64,000 nt of DNA. Origin: Platerodrilus igneus (lineage: Eukaryota; Arthropoda; Insecta; Coleoptera; Lycidae). The stretch covers positions 992,001-1,056,000 of the forward strand of contig JARFIW010001320.1 in the NCBI GenBank assembly GCA_036346225.1, in the 5' to 3' direction. Positions 11,846 through 23,263 of this stretch are shown piece after piece. Below the pieces are notes generated by a model, which ran no database searches, was not told the origin of the DNA, and worked only from the letters and a program-made list of their open reading frames with translations. The position numbers and the translations under genes are program-made. Numbering within the stretch: the stretch's first letter is position 1; each line of letters begins with the position of its first letter.

Positions 11846-13090
11846 TAACAACAAAGAGCAGTGGCTATGTTCGAAGACAACAAACATAGAAACAAATAGA
11901 AAGTTGTTGAAAATATATGTGTGGAGCACTGCACAGTACATCTATTAAATAGGGGCAGTAGGAGATGTTACGTGCCAAATTGGCACTAAACATTGTCTTA
12001 GCTTAATTTTTATGTGTGGAAGTTTTCGCGCCTTAAAATTTAAAAGACTTGGCGTGTATTTTCGTCACGCCAGAGGGCGTTTGCGCGAGATCGCGCGGGA
12101 ACTTCGAGCCGACGCGTGAAAGAACAAAAGTGGGGAGAAGTGTTTCCGTGAGACTATGTAACGTGGCTTTTTTCCTCTGACCTTCGTGAAGAGCGGTTTT
12201 GTCAGGTATCGTATCGTGCCTTATCTTTATTTATGTAGATATCCTTGCCTGATTATCTTTGTTTGTCGCCCTTATACCTGTTCCTGCCCTTTCCCTACAT
12301 AGGTAGAGGTAATTTGTAGCCGTTGGCCGAACCGCATTCCACGCCGGAGCGCCATCTTTAATCACTCCGGAGTGGAGCCCTGAGATCCAATCGAAGCCAT
12401 TTGGATGGACGTTGGGCGTACCCTCCGTTAATTGCCTTAAAAGGGCCATCAGTAGCCCTGATGGACTTCAACAGAAGCCAACTTTAACTCAGAGACATAT
12501 TCATGTGAGTATTTCGCTGTTATAAACTATTGTCTTAAATTTATATTTCCCGTTAATTGCGTATTAAAATTGTGCATTGTGTGACATCATTGTCAGATGG
12601 CCGCGCTAAAGCTTGTGTAAAGCTGGGAGCTACCACCTGCCGTGGCGTCGCCTTTTCCGCGCTTGCGAGATTGCTATTATAAACCTTTAAATTGTGCAAT
12701 TATGACTTTTAAATTGTAAGAGAGAAGTAGACAAAAACGGTAGAAGCCTTTTGGAATGGCGTGCTTCAGATGTTTGAGGATGATAGCATGGACAGACAAA
12801 GTTAACAACAAAGAGGTTATAGAAATACTAGGAGAATAAAGATATCTGTGGAAAACAAAAAAAAAGATAAATAGAACGGCATATGTTCTAAGGCATTTTC
12901 GAGGAATAGTGGGGGATCTATTACACAGAGGAAAAAAGAGGTAGAGGTAGACCTGGATCAGAATATTGCACGCAGACAGTGAAAGATGCAGACTGTGGAA
13001 ATTTCAGGGAAATGTGTAGGTTAGCACAGAACAGGAAACAGTGAGAGTATACGTCTAACCAGTTCCAGGACTGAAGACCTAATGATGGTG
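11846..13090 (+). pseudogene. RTE-type C-terminal fragment, split by a solo LTR
   Basis: Frames read together give the post-RT C-terminal region: a W-rich stretch near 12775, SWTDKV near 12790, then GHILRHF and GRGRPRPDYCTQ near 12890-12970, and the tail CGNFREMCRLAQNR near 12990. It is cut at 11965/12722 by the solo LTR and ends in a short gatggtgatgat tail, typical of the 3' microsatellite-like ends of such elements. No RT catalytic core is present and frames are broken. Confidence 0.7.
11966..12721 (+). mobile_element. Solo LTR, 756 bp, family S1
   Basis: Inserted in an RTE C-terminal copy. It begins TGTTACGTGCC and ends TTGTAAGA (the expected GTAACA with one change), flanked by GAGA at 11962-11965 and 12722-12725. 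The paralogous empty site at about 15580-15590 reads gtgggagaagtagac, matching the left flank plus right flank minus one GAGA. The interior has a distinctly GC-richer core at about 12060-12450 (cgcgagatcgcgcgg), as expected of LTR promoter/leader sequence, and a splice-donor-like catgtgagt near 12505. No internal coding region remains. Confidence 0.7.
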
Positions 13091-14890
13091 ATGATAAAAC
13101 AAAGATTAGCACAAGGCCGTGCTGCATTTAACAAGAAAAGCAGCTACTATGTTCAAAGACAACAAACATAGAAACAAGGAAAGAATTGCTGAAAGTATAT
13201 GTATGGAGCACATCACTGGACGGCCGTGAAATTTAGACAGTAGGAGAACTTGACAGGAAAAAGCTAGAAGAAGTCTTTGAAATGTGGTGCTACAGACGTA
13301 TCTGAAGATATCATGGACAGGTAAAGTCAAGAACAAAGAGGTTCTAGAAATAGTTGCTACGTTCATTGACCTAGTCTAACATAGAAAAAAACCCAAGAAA
13401 GACTGACCGGGCTCAGTCGGTGAATGGGCGGGGTCTTACACATACAAAAATTAAAGAAAGGCCTGAAATAAAAAAATACACACACTCATTCACAACTCAC
13501 AACTAAACATCCACAAAAGAAAACCTCTAATTAAAAAAAATATGTACAAAAGCACAGTAGTACCAAAAAATAGACAATCAATAATTACAAGCTAAACATA
13601 TCACCAAAATAAAAGAAATCATTTTTAAAATGGCGAGCAGCCGTTTTTAGGTATCTACCCCCTTACATTATATAGCAACACAAACCAAACGCAACACTAA
13701 AAATCACAGCTCTAGATCGTAAATATAAAATTAAACATATAGGAGGGTCACGATAAATATAATATTAATAATAAACATCATCTCACTTAACGATAATCAT
13801 TTTAAAAATTCTAAGTTTATTCAACACGTGGAGCCTGATAAATATACTCTTTCGACCACTTTCCCAGGACCAATACAAGAAAATAGTCCATGAACACTAA
13901 CTCGAACCTCCACGGTGTAGGTTGGGGTCACCCGTTCTCTTATGACAGGGCGGAGCAGAGTAGCTCGAGATCCCGCAGTGTGGGTGACCTCTCATAACAA
14001 AGGGAGCGGCTAAGCAATGGGCCGTCAGCTCCACCGGAGGAAGAAGCTACAATAATTACGAAAAAGATTAATTTATGTACGCCGAAAAGTACAGGTTTAT
14101 AAAACCATCATTACCAACCACGCTGTAGGGCGTGCGCGAAATTTTTATAAAGAACAACGGAAACAACCAAAAATACAAGTGTTTGCATTGTGTAAATCGA
14201 AAAGAAAGTGAATATTAATTTCGTTTAACAAATGACCAGAGCTCAAAGTAATATTGTTGTTATCAAAATATGAACAGGAAACTTGAAAACACGGTTTATC
14301 AGATAGTCTAATACCATATTTCAACGAGTTTTAAATTGAAACAATACAGAAAGTAATTACACGCTATCGCAATGTATAACGAGTTTACGGATACCTAAAA
14401 CAGGGTATCAACTATTTAATTTATAGGATAAACGTATCGTTTCAAAGTAGCTAGATTTGAATTAAGAATTATTGGAAAGCGTATTTTTTCTGAACAGGTA
14501 AAATATACAGGAGGTTGTTGGAGGATTTACGAGTAGAAACGGAATCTATTTGAATGGGTAATGAATTAAAAGGAAAAAGAGGTATTTTAATTTATGCCGA
14601 AAATGAACGTTACATAGTAGGCGAAGAAAAAGTATGCGGCATTGAGGAAAAATAGGAGTGATAGGATGCTAAGACACATACTAAGGCATGAGGGAATAGT
14701 GTCGAATATATTAAAAGCAGAGATAGGAAAAAGAGAGATAGAGGCAGACCTAGGTTAGACTATTGCACACAGTTAGTCAAAGACATAGGCTGTGGGAATT
14801 TCAAGGAAATGTGTAGGCTAGCTCAGAATAGAAATCAATGGAGTTACGTGTCCAACCAGTTCCAAGACGGAAACTTAACGACGAAAAAAA
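13091..14890 (+). pseudogene. RTE-type C-terminal fragment, split by a second solo LTR
   Basis: A further head-to-tail copy of the same C-terminal region: gcagctactatgttcaaag at 13140, the EMWCYRR-type segment near 13275, then after the solo LTR at 13355-14614 the frame resumes with a VGEEK-like segment, GHILRHEG-type sequence near 14670 and RGRPRLDYCTQ-like sequence near 14740. Many stops. It is a dead repeat, not a gene. Confidence 0.7.
13355..14614 (-). mobile_element. Solo LTR, 1260 bp, family S2 (minus orientation)
   Basis: On the + strand the insert starts TGCTACGTTCATT and ends AATGAACGTTACA and is flanked by TAGT (13351-13354, 14615-14618). Removing it rejoins ctagaaatagt to aggcgaag, matching uninterrupted RTE copies. 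Its reverse complement is homologous to the solo LTR at 54129-55170: starts TGTAACGTTCATTTTCGGCA versus TGCTACGTTTATTTTCAGCA, and both end in gagcccg...ggtcaatg/cgtcaatg...GTAGCA. A GC-rich core lies at about 13900-14050. No internal sequence or primer site remains. Confidence 0.75.
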
Positions 14891-15470
14891 AATTGTTCTT
14901 AAACCTATTGATTATCATAAACAATTACAGGCGTTGGTTTTGCAATATTCTCAGTTAATGTTGATTATGCAAAAGGATTTATTGGAGAAAACTGTTAATT
15001 CGGCAAATGATTAAGTATTGGAGGATCTTGATAGCCTCAGGTTTCTTAACCCCCTTCACATGCCACTGAATATCGATAAAATAGGGTATATATCTAGAGA
15101 CAATAGATTGGGAACCGAGCTGTATCTAGGCTGTGGGAATTTTGTGAAATGTGTAGGCTAGCTCAGAGTAGAAATCAATGGAGGTACGCGTCCAATCACT
15201 TTCAAGACAGAAAACCTAATAACGAAAAAAGTAATTGTTCTTAAACCTGATGATTATCATAAACAACTACAGATGCTGGTTTTGCAATATTTTCAACTAA
15301 TGTTGATTGTACGAAAGGATTTAGTGAAAAGTTCTTAATTCGGCAAATGGCAAAAGTGTTGAGGGATCTTGGTAGCTGTGGGTTGCGTAACCCCCTTTAC
15401 ATACCACTGAATATCGGTGAAATAGGGTATATATTTAGAAAACAATAGAAGGAGAACTGAGCTGTATCTA
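14891..15470 (+). repeat. RTE 3' UTR, second tandem pair
   Basis: Same two-copy arrangement as 11296-11845: ggctgtgggaattt at 14791 and 15130, tgattatcataaacaa at about 14910 and 15250, and the accccctt stretch at about 15050 and 15390. Period about 340 bp. Confidence 0.7.
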
Positions 15471-15924
15471 ACAAGAAAGAGCAGCTACTATGTTTGAAAG
15501 TACCAAACATAAACAAGGAAAAATGGTTGAAAGCATATGTGTGCAGCACAGCACTGTACAGCTATGAAATAGGGACAGTGGGAGAAGTAGACAGGAAAAA
15601 GTCCTCTGGAATGTGATGCTTCAGATGTATGATGATAGCATGGACAGACAAAGTTAATACCAAAGAGGTCCTAAAAATAGTAGGGGAAGAAAGATATCTG
15701 TGGAAAACAAAATAGTAGGAAACATAGGACATGACACGTTTTATGGCATTTGGGGAAATAGTGCGGGATATATTACAGGCAGAGATAGGAAAAAGAGAGG
15801 TAGATGTAGACCTTGACCAGACTGTTCTACGCAGATAGTGAAAGATACAGACAGTGGTAATTTCAGGGAATGTGTACGTTAACTCAGAATAGGAAACAAT
15901 AGAGGAAAATGGATAGATAGATAA
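15471..15924 (+). pseudogene. RTE-type C-terminal fragment, uninterrupted
   Basis: Fourth C-terminal copy in the series. It runs through gcagctactatgtttg (15485), the SWTDKV-equivalent at about 15640 and GRCRP-equivalent at about 15800, and ends in atggatagatagataaatt, a short GATA-type 3' tail. It lacks the solo LTRs and so serves as the empty-site reference for the S1 insertion (gtgggagaagtagac). Confidence 0.7.
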
Positions 15925-18410
15925 ATTAATTTTTTTGTTGTGGACTATATCTAGACCAGAGACCGTACTAGTCGTACATTGTAAGTATTTTTTGAAGTTC
16001 TGATGAGGGGGTTTTGTGCCCCTATTTTAGTCGTTGACTGTGCACATGGAGTGGGGCTGATTGTGTGTATAGTACGAGTGTAGGTGTGGTATGGTAGTGA
16101 ATTGCAAGAGTGTATATTAAGTGTGTTACTGCCGCTGGTTGTAGGTGGTAAGATTGGTTAAGAGGATTTCATTTAGGAAATGGTTGAATTCTTGAGGGTA
16201 GTTAGTGACTAGGAAGTTTATGTTAGGAAGTGGGGACAACGGTCAAAGTTTGTAGATTGCTTGAGGTTGATTTGTAGTAGAGAGGTTAGGAGACAGGAGT
16301 ATATCAGGTGTTGCGGGGTTTCTATAGATTGTATGTTGCAAGGACAGTGAGGGGAAGGAGTTAAATGGAATCGATAAAGTTTAGTACGGAAGTTACCATA
16401 GCCGGACAGAAATTGAGTTGTAGGAGGATTAGAGAAAGGAATATATCGAGGGATGTTTGTGATATCAGGGAAGATATCAAATTTATATCTGCCGGTGGTG
16501 CAGTAGAACCAAAGATCTTACCAGGAATGGAGTAGGGAGTTATGTATTCCGGATTTTGTCAGTTTTAGGGAGAGTGCGGTATTCGTCATAGTGAAGTGTT
16601 CTGTCGTGTAGGATGATTGGTAGGTTATGTTTGAGGTTTCGGATTTGGAGTGAAGAGTTTAGTTGAATTTTGATTGGAAGGATTTGAAACAAGATATACA
16701 AGGACGCTGTGGAGGTGGTTCTGTATGTACGCTCTTGAGGCGTAGAGTAGGATAGGTCTTATGATGGAGTTGAGTATACGTCTGGAGAAGGGGAATGGAA
16801 GCGGGAGCCACGAATCTACTGCGTATCTCATGATCAGGATTATGATGTGATTAATGATTATTCTTCGTGTTGAATTGGTGAGGTGGACTGACTTTGGGAG
16901 AGCGTGAAGTAGGTTATGGAGTAACGTTTGTGTTTTGGTTCGAAGTTTGGAGAGATGGGAGTTTATTTTTAGGCGAGTGTCAATGTGGAGTCCAAGGTAA
17001 GGAGCTGTTGTTGAGAGGAGAATTGGTGTGTTAAGGATGTGAATCTTAGGCTTTCGGTTTGAGTTGAGGTGGCCCTTGAGCAGGAGCATTTTTGTTTTAG
17101 ATGGGGATAGTGGTTGTTTGTTTAAAGAGGACCAGGATTCAATTGAATTAATTAGGATGGCAGCGGTAGATTCTATAGTGGCACGGGAGTTGCCGTGGAT
17201 AAGGAAATATATGTCTTCGGCGTAAGCATAGATGGAGGTGTTTGGGATATTAAGGTTTAAGATAGGATTGATTGCAAGGTTCCATAGGGTAGGTGAAAAA
17301 CGGGAACCTCGTGGACATCCTTGAGTGAGAGGTTTAGTAATCAAGTGGAAATTGGAGGATAGGGTGGCTGTTCGGAATGAGAGGAAGGATTTTACTAAGA
17401 GGTAGAAGTTGGAAGGGAAATTGACTTGTTTAAGTTGATTAAGAAGACTGGACCATCAAAGGAGGTTGAAGGCTGAGTGGAAGTCGAGGAATAAGGAGGC
17501 CACGTATGTATAAGGGGATATTTGGATTGTTTGGGTTAAGGAGCGGATTGTACGTTCAGCGCTATGCCCCGAGCAAAAGCCGTGTTGGTTAGATGAGAGT
17601 AAGGAATGTCGTTCTATGCATGAGTTTAGTTTGTATAGGATAGTCTGTTCAAGGAGTTTGCAAAGTGTTGGAAGGAGTGCAATAGGTCTGTAGGATTTGC
17701 GGTCTTTGGGAGGTTTATTGGGTTTAAGTATAAGGGAGATGGAAGCAAATTTAAATGGGTCAGGGAAAAATCCCAGAGGAGAGGCATTTTTGGAACAGTA
17801 AGTGAGTGGATTCTCTGATGAGGGGCCAGGATTTTTGTAGGATCAGGTTGGTGATGTGGTCTGAGCTGGGGGCTTTATGGGGATTTAGTTTGGTAACGAA
17901 GGAATTTAAGAGGGAGAGTTCAATGTCTGTGTCTGGGTCCGTGTCTGGTGGGTTTGAGTGTTATCGATTATGCGTTGTTGGGGTTGGGTTGGTATGCCAA
18001 GAGGAGCCGAAGGTATTGTTGTATCTAGGAGGTTAAACATTGTTTAAATGTGGAAGGGATGGTAGTTGAAATGGCTGTGAGGATGTACACTGCAGGATTT
18101 TTTTGTGAGAGAGGAGATAAGATGAATGTCATTGGGTTTGGATGTACGTATGGTAACTGAGGTTTTGGTAGGTTAGATACTTTGAATACTAAGATTAGGA
18201 AGTGAGGGCCGAAGGTTGGTTTTTATGACTTTCAGGAGCTCAATGGGTGTTGTATTGGATGTGGTGGGTTTTAAAGTTATGATTTTGAAGGGTGGTTTGG
18301 TTAAGGGAGCATGCTGTGATAGCGGTTGCTGAGAAGTAGCGGCGGCGTATGTGAGAGTGTGTGTGTTTGAATTGGCATTTGTGTTGTTACCTTGTCTGTT
18401 GCTTGTAGCT
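15925..18410 (-). pseudogene. R1-clade non-LTR retrotransposon, copy B
   Basis: Minus strand. From right to left: an ORF1-like segment at 18050-18410 (FKIITLKPTTSNTT, then ELLKVIKTNLRPSLPNL), a jump into the endonuclease-RT linker near 18030 (so most of the endonuclease is deleted), LNPHKAPSSDHITNLIL near 17870, SYRPIALLPTLCKLLE near 17690, motif A with a stop in place of Trp (FLDFHSAFNLL) near 17470, LTQGCPRGSRFSPTLWNL near 17320, and the catalytic box as YAED instead of YADD near 17220. A 239-codon open segment covers 16625-17344. The zinc-finger-like C-terminus (CPCN...H) follows at about 16330-16420. The changed YADD box and stops make it inactive. Confidence 0.85.
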
Positions 18411-18424
18411 TGGCATCTAGGAAG

Positions 18425-18468
18425 GCGTATAACCAGTTCCAGGGCTGAAGACCTATTGATGATACTTC
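18425..18468 (+). repeat. RTE 3'-tail fragment
   Basis: The stretch taaccagttccagggctgaa gacctattgatgat matches the end of the RTE C-terminal copies at about 13057-13090. Only this short tail is present. Confidence 0.5.
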
Positions 18469-18632
18469 TGAATAATATGAGATGTGCTATGAAGAGCTGC
18501 CACCAGATTGACAGAACTAAAAAATTTAATAAATGTTGACTATATAATAAACCTCGTAAGCTTAAATTTACATGGTGTCAAGTTAACTGACTGAATTGAA
18601 CACTGAAATTAAAAAAAAAAGAAAGATTAATT

Positions 18633-19825
18633 ATGGAGTCACTATTTAAGCCATCGGCGCCATTGATTTTGGAAGGTAATATGTCTGAGGAGCAATGGAA
18701 AAAGTTTGCACACAGATTTGATTTATTTATGACTGCAACGAATTTGGTTAGCAAGGTTGAGATAAAAAGATTGCTGTCTTTTTAAGTCTACTTGGCGAAG
18801 GTCTCAAGCCATACAATTCGTTTATGCTAACGGAAGCAGAATCAAAATCGTTAAACAGCATCCATGGAAAGTTTAATGGTTATTATTCGCCTAAGAGAAA
18901 TATAATACTTGAACGGTTTAATTTTAACAATATAGTACAAAAAGATGGTTAAATGTTTGATAATTTTTTAACAGAGTTAAGGAAGGGTGTAAAATGAACA
19001 GAGTTCCCACAACCTGAGGAAATGCTTCAAGACAGGATAGTGATGGGAATATTGGATAAGGGAACCCAAGAAAGATTATTGAAAGAACCTGACTTGAGTC
19101 TCGATAAAGCAATGCTTTTGTAGAGCTGCAGAAGCTAGTAAAAACCAATCAAAAATATTGCAAAGTGAAGCATCAGTGTATGCAGTAAAAAAGGAAGAAA
19201 TTTCAACAAATATGCTGATGAACATCATAGAAAGGTTTCATGCGCACACGATGGCAAGCCATGTGCATATTGTGGATACGCACATACATCTAGAAAATGT
19301 TCTGCATATGGGAAAACCTGTGACAAATGTGAGGAAAAACCATTTTGCGGCAGTGTGTAGGAGGATTGTACAGGCAAGGAAGAAGAACATTAATGAATTG
19401 ACATCCAAAAGCAATGAAGGATCTGAAGAAGACCAGAGTGAATTTTATATAAATGCTATTGAAAAAGCAGGTGTTGGTGTGAATAAGAAGAATGAGGTAA
19501 TGTGGACAAAAAGGTAAACACTGAGGACCAAGTTATAGAATTAAAGCTTGATACTGGAACAGAAGTAAATGTTCTACCAATGTCTATGTTGAAAAAACTT
19601 AACTGTGACAACCCGCTTCTCAAATCTGATGTGATTTTAATTTCTTATAGTAGTTCAGAGTTTAAAATTAGATCTTTAAGTAAAATTAAATTAGAATGCA
19701 GTATTCAAAAGTCACAGGCACTGATAACTTTTGTAGTTATAAACAGCACATATTAAATACCGCTCTTAGGACTTTTCGGGTGTCTAGCTCTAAAGTTAGT
19801 TCAAAGAACGGATAGCCTTAAAAAG
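18633..19825 (+). pseudogene. Ty3/gypsy-type gag-protease fragment
   Basis: A frame starting ATG at 18633 (MESLFKPSAPLILEGN) reads into a gag matrix/capsid-like region with the EEQWKKFAHRFDLFMTA segment common in Ty3/gypsy gag. It is interrupted by stops near 18785, 18950 and 19000. In shifted frame, two zinc knuckles follow at about 19250-19350 (CAYCGYAHTSRKC and CDKC...HF..VC). The aspartic protease has its DTG triad at 19550-19558 (LKLDTGTEVNVLP), and a PLLGL-like post-protease segment follows near 19760. RT, RNase H and integrase are missing: the sequence breaks at about 19825 into an RTE fragment on the opposite strand. A poly(A) run precedes the ATG; no LTR was identified upstream. Confidence 0.75.
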
Positions 19826-19839
19826 AGCGTCATGTTGTG

Positions 19840-20620
19840 ATCAGCTTCTAGATAATTTCTACAGTCTTTTACTTGATTCCTAAACCGTTGTTTGACAAGA
19901 ATGTAATCTATTTGATATCTTCCTATACCTCCTGGCATCTTCCATGTGTATCGTCTTCTAGTAAGATGTTGAAATAATGTGTTTGTAGTGGTTAAATTGT
20001 TTTTGTTGCAAAATTCTACTAACCTATTTCCACTGTCGTTTTTTTGTGTCTAAACCAAATAAGCCTACTAACGCTCCTTCCCTACCCTCGCCTACCACTG
20101 CATTAAAATCCCATGTATTTATTAAATTTTCATGTCTTTTTGCGCATCTTCGATATCTTTGCAGATCGCTTCTACCTTTTCCTCACTGTAGCTAGATGTG
20201 GGCATGCATATTGTATTATTACAGTATTTACCGGTTTAGATTCTAATCTAACCATGAATACTCTTTCGTTCTTTTGTAAGTACTTTTCTACACAGTGTTC
20301 TATCTTTCTTCGCATAACTATCCCCACACTCGAATTGCCTTCCTCCGATCCTGTATGAATTACCCTAAAGTCTCCGCTCCAAAAATCCGCTGCCTGTGGC
20401 CACCGAATTTTGCTAACCCTTAATATGTGTTAAGCTAATCTATCCATTCCAATACGTTCTCTAGCTTCATACGCTGACTCGCAAAATATTCCTGGCTTTT
20501 TTTCTGAACTTTTTGATCACATCCTCCTAAGCAGTTTCCTCCCAGAGATCCGAATGGGGGAATATTTAAACTCCGGATCTTTTATCCCATAAGATGCCAA
20601 TTTAAGTATGCTGTGTACTC
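19840..20620 (-). pseudogene. RTE-type endonuclease fragment, inverted copy
   Basis: The reverse complement aligns with the endonuclease at 10085-10985: RRYTWKMPGG near 19940, the GDFNA-like segment near 20090, VYMPTSSYSEEKVEAI near 20190, and start-side sequence towards 20470. It continues past the endonuclease into a 5' region to about 20620. It retains the stretch around 19960-20060 that the + strand copy lost or has interrupted. Frames are broken. Confidence 0.7.
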
Positions 20621-20659
20621 AATATATTTTTCAACTATATTATACAAGTTGTGCTCAAA

Positions 20660-21373
20660 CCTTTAAACCCCTAGCACAAGAAGCACACGTCACATCTTCG
20701 GGGACTTCCCAAGAAGAACATGATCCATCAATGGTAGAAGATAATCGGTATGTATTCTAATTAATTGTATGATCATCCGCTGCCAGATGTGGTTGCTTTA
20801 TAATTGAATTTGTATTAAATAATAAATGATAACTAGCCAATAAATGCTATGACATTTGGACAAATAGTTTTAATGACATAAAATACATTTAACTGATTGG
20901 AAATATAGGCAGAATGTACGCGTTGGAGTAATTGATACTTTAATTAAGTGTAATTGGTTACGTAAAAAATGATAATGTACCTCTCAAACATGCTGCATTT
21001 GTTATAAAATATTATAGAATTAAATCCTATTCATATTTTTTTTTAGTTGTAATTCGCAGTTTTTCATTTCAATATCATTTCTTCTTTTTATTTTAGTATC
21101 CCCCGATTTTACTTCCTATACATACAAACATTGTTTTTTGTTTTTTAACATCACATTTGTTCCAGGTTTTTTAACTTCAATTCACTACATGCAATGTCAT
21201 TTTTAGTTTTGATGTAAAATATAAAATGAAATCGGAACATATCGGTCATATTGGACAAAATGATGACATTTTTTTGGGGACTGAGGGCATATAATTATTA
21301 TGGACCAGGTTTTTATAAACTAGATATTTTTTCTAATGCTGTAAGTTCCTTTTATTTGCTTCCTTTAACATAT
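20660..21373 (+). pseudogene. Remnant of the short LTR1 element interior
   Basis: gcacacgtcacatcttcgg followed by ggacttcccaagaagaa and tcaatggtagaaga (20690-20745) matches the end of the truncated gag in the LTR1 elements near 58795-58850. The rest to 21373 is AT-rich and leads directly into an LTR1 copy, the same order as in the complete short element at 57815-60455. Confidence 0.5.
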
Positions 21374-21959
21374 TGCAGCACCAATCGGTCTGCTTATGAC
21401 TAGAATAATTACATTAGAATGTAGACGAGACACATGCGCGCAAAGGATGATTGATGGCCCCAGTGGCATTACACCTTTCGGATGAAGTCAATTGACGGGT
21501 ACAAGGGTTTTGTTTTTAAGAGTTATTTAGAGTACAATAGGAAATTTCAAGAATGTTATTTGCATAATTTCTTGTGTGTTTTGTAATAGCTGGTGCAATT
21601 TAATAGCCGTTATGGGGTTTCGAAGTCAGTTCTAATCAAAACTGATTCTGATTGAAGCTTTGATTACAATATATTCTACTTCTCAGCTTTGAAAAATGTG
21701 ATATAGATGACTGTCGATATAAATTACTGTAGTGATTTCATAAATTAAAAATTAGTGCTTGGATAGTTAATTATATTGCTTCGATAGTAATTTAGAAGAC
21801 AGCATCGCAGTGTTAAGAAGATAATACTCGTACCGTTAGCGATTAGCTGGAAATAAATTGTGAGGTTTTAATATTTCATTGTAGCTACGAGTTGTTGAAA
21901 AGGCTTGTCTAATTAGTTTGAAAATCAAGAACTCTTGTTTTGCAAATTGATGGTTATCA
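21374..21959 (+). mobile_element. LTR1 copy (a)
   Basis: Begins tgcagcaccaatcggtctg, a decayed form of TGTAGCGCCTATCGGTCTG, and shares the whole LTR1 order: ttgcataatttcttg near 21560, aatagccgtta near 21600, gctttgattacaata near 21658, gcttcgatagtaattt near 21780 and the terminal ggttatca in place of gttaca. It follows an interior remnant, so it is probably a 3' LTR. Confidence 0.65.
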
Positions 21960-22580
21960 GCTGAATTAGTAGTAATTTATTTAATAATATCGATCTCCAA
22001 GTGTCTTGAGTGCAAAAAAATCTAGATTACTGAACCATTTTAATCTTAAACATTTTGTTCATAAAAAATAAACTCATGTGGTTGAACAGAATCAGCCTAT
22101 AACGCCAATATTTTGTTAAGACCTTAGTTTTTAAACTAATTTTTGATCGTTGTAGGATTATGGCAGTTTTAATCAAAATATATACAACAGAAACAGAACA
22201 TCTCACTACTGGAAGCTCCCACAGCATTTGCAATTACTCTAATAATTAAATTTTAAAAGATCTATTATAAGCATAACAACCATTTGCTGGGCAGTGAATG
22301 AAGATACCCGTTAATTTTACAGAACTGCAAAGTACTACTTTTATTTAATATGTAGTGCTATGTAACCTCAAAAAATTTAAAAAACCTATGATATAAAACA
22401 ATATGTAGTTGTTTTCACCTTTCTATAATAGAATAAAGGACGATGCTATATTTTTTGGTCTAAATGTAGATCGAATTCTATGCGGTTTGAATCTTTGAAC
22501 TCGTCGGTCTTGCAATTGACTTATAATATGAAGACTGGCAATTAGTTAGTTGTGTAAACAAATATATATATACTTTTACG
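21960..22580. other. AT-rich non-coding DNA
   Basis: No gene or recognisable repeat. A short minus-strand frame at 22027-22233 lacks any motif. Confidence 0.5.
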
Positions 22581-23239
22581 TGTTATTTAATCCATAACCC
22601 GGAACATGCTTTTTTTAATTATTGGATAACCAGTCCCCATTTCTTATATTTATTAAATTTATTATTTTTGTATAAAAGTAAAGTAATTCCCTTTGTTTCC
22701 TGAATCCATCTTGTTTATTTTATAAATTATTAGTTAAATTCTAGGATTAGAATGACCCTAGTATGTACAAATTTGTTAAGATACCTTTGGAATTTTTTTT
22801 CGCTCTCGGGGAAAGTAATGCAACCATTTTTAAAGTGTCGAAGTTCTCCATTCCAATTGGTTGTATGTCATCAGTTAATTTAATTAAAATCCCACAAGAG
22901 CGACAAATAAGTGTTAAAATATTAGAGGTAATTACATGAACTTAAATTGATCACCCTAATACTGGAGTTCGGTGAAGAGATTGCGTTTTCGAGGTGTGTT
23001 ACCGCGAGTGTCGATGTAGTATCCGTAGTTTATCGGTCCTCCCTTCCTACCTTCCATTAGGGCACAACAGCTACTATCGACAAGCACCACGTTATAAATC
23101 CACTGAGGACCGAACAAGACGAACCTGAGAAGTCGATTCCCTGCAGGAGGATATAATAGTAAGTGATTTGTTATAAATATTGCATAGAATTTGCATGCTT
23201 GAAGTATAAAATTTACTAAGTAGGGTTGGGTGTGTAGCA
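22581..23239 (+). mobile_element. L2 LTR, left arm of an inverted pair
   Basis: Starts TGTTATTTAATCC and ends GGTGTGTAGCA. It is directly followed by atggcgtgcaacgtagggtg, a decayed tRNA-Lys-type primer site. Homologous L2 copies occur at 23264-23876 (inverted), 30423, 41666-44496 (inverted), 47856 and 55681. A splice-donor-like gtaagtgat lies near 23160. Confidence 0.7.
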
Positions 23240-23240
23240 A

Positions 23241-23259
23241 TGGCGTGCAACGTAGGGTG
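23241..23259 (+). other. Primer binding site, tRNA-Lys type (decayed)
   Basis: tggcgtgcaacgtagggtg differs at few positions from the well-known retroelement tRNA-Lys1,2 primer site beginning TGGCGCCCAACGTGGGG. It sits two bases after the LTR end, the usual spacing, and forms the centre of the palindrome. Confidence 0.55.
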
Positions 23260-23263
23260 CGAT

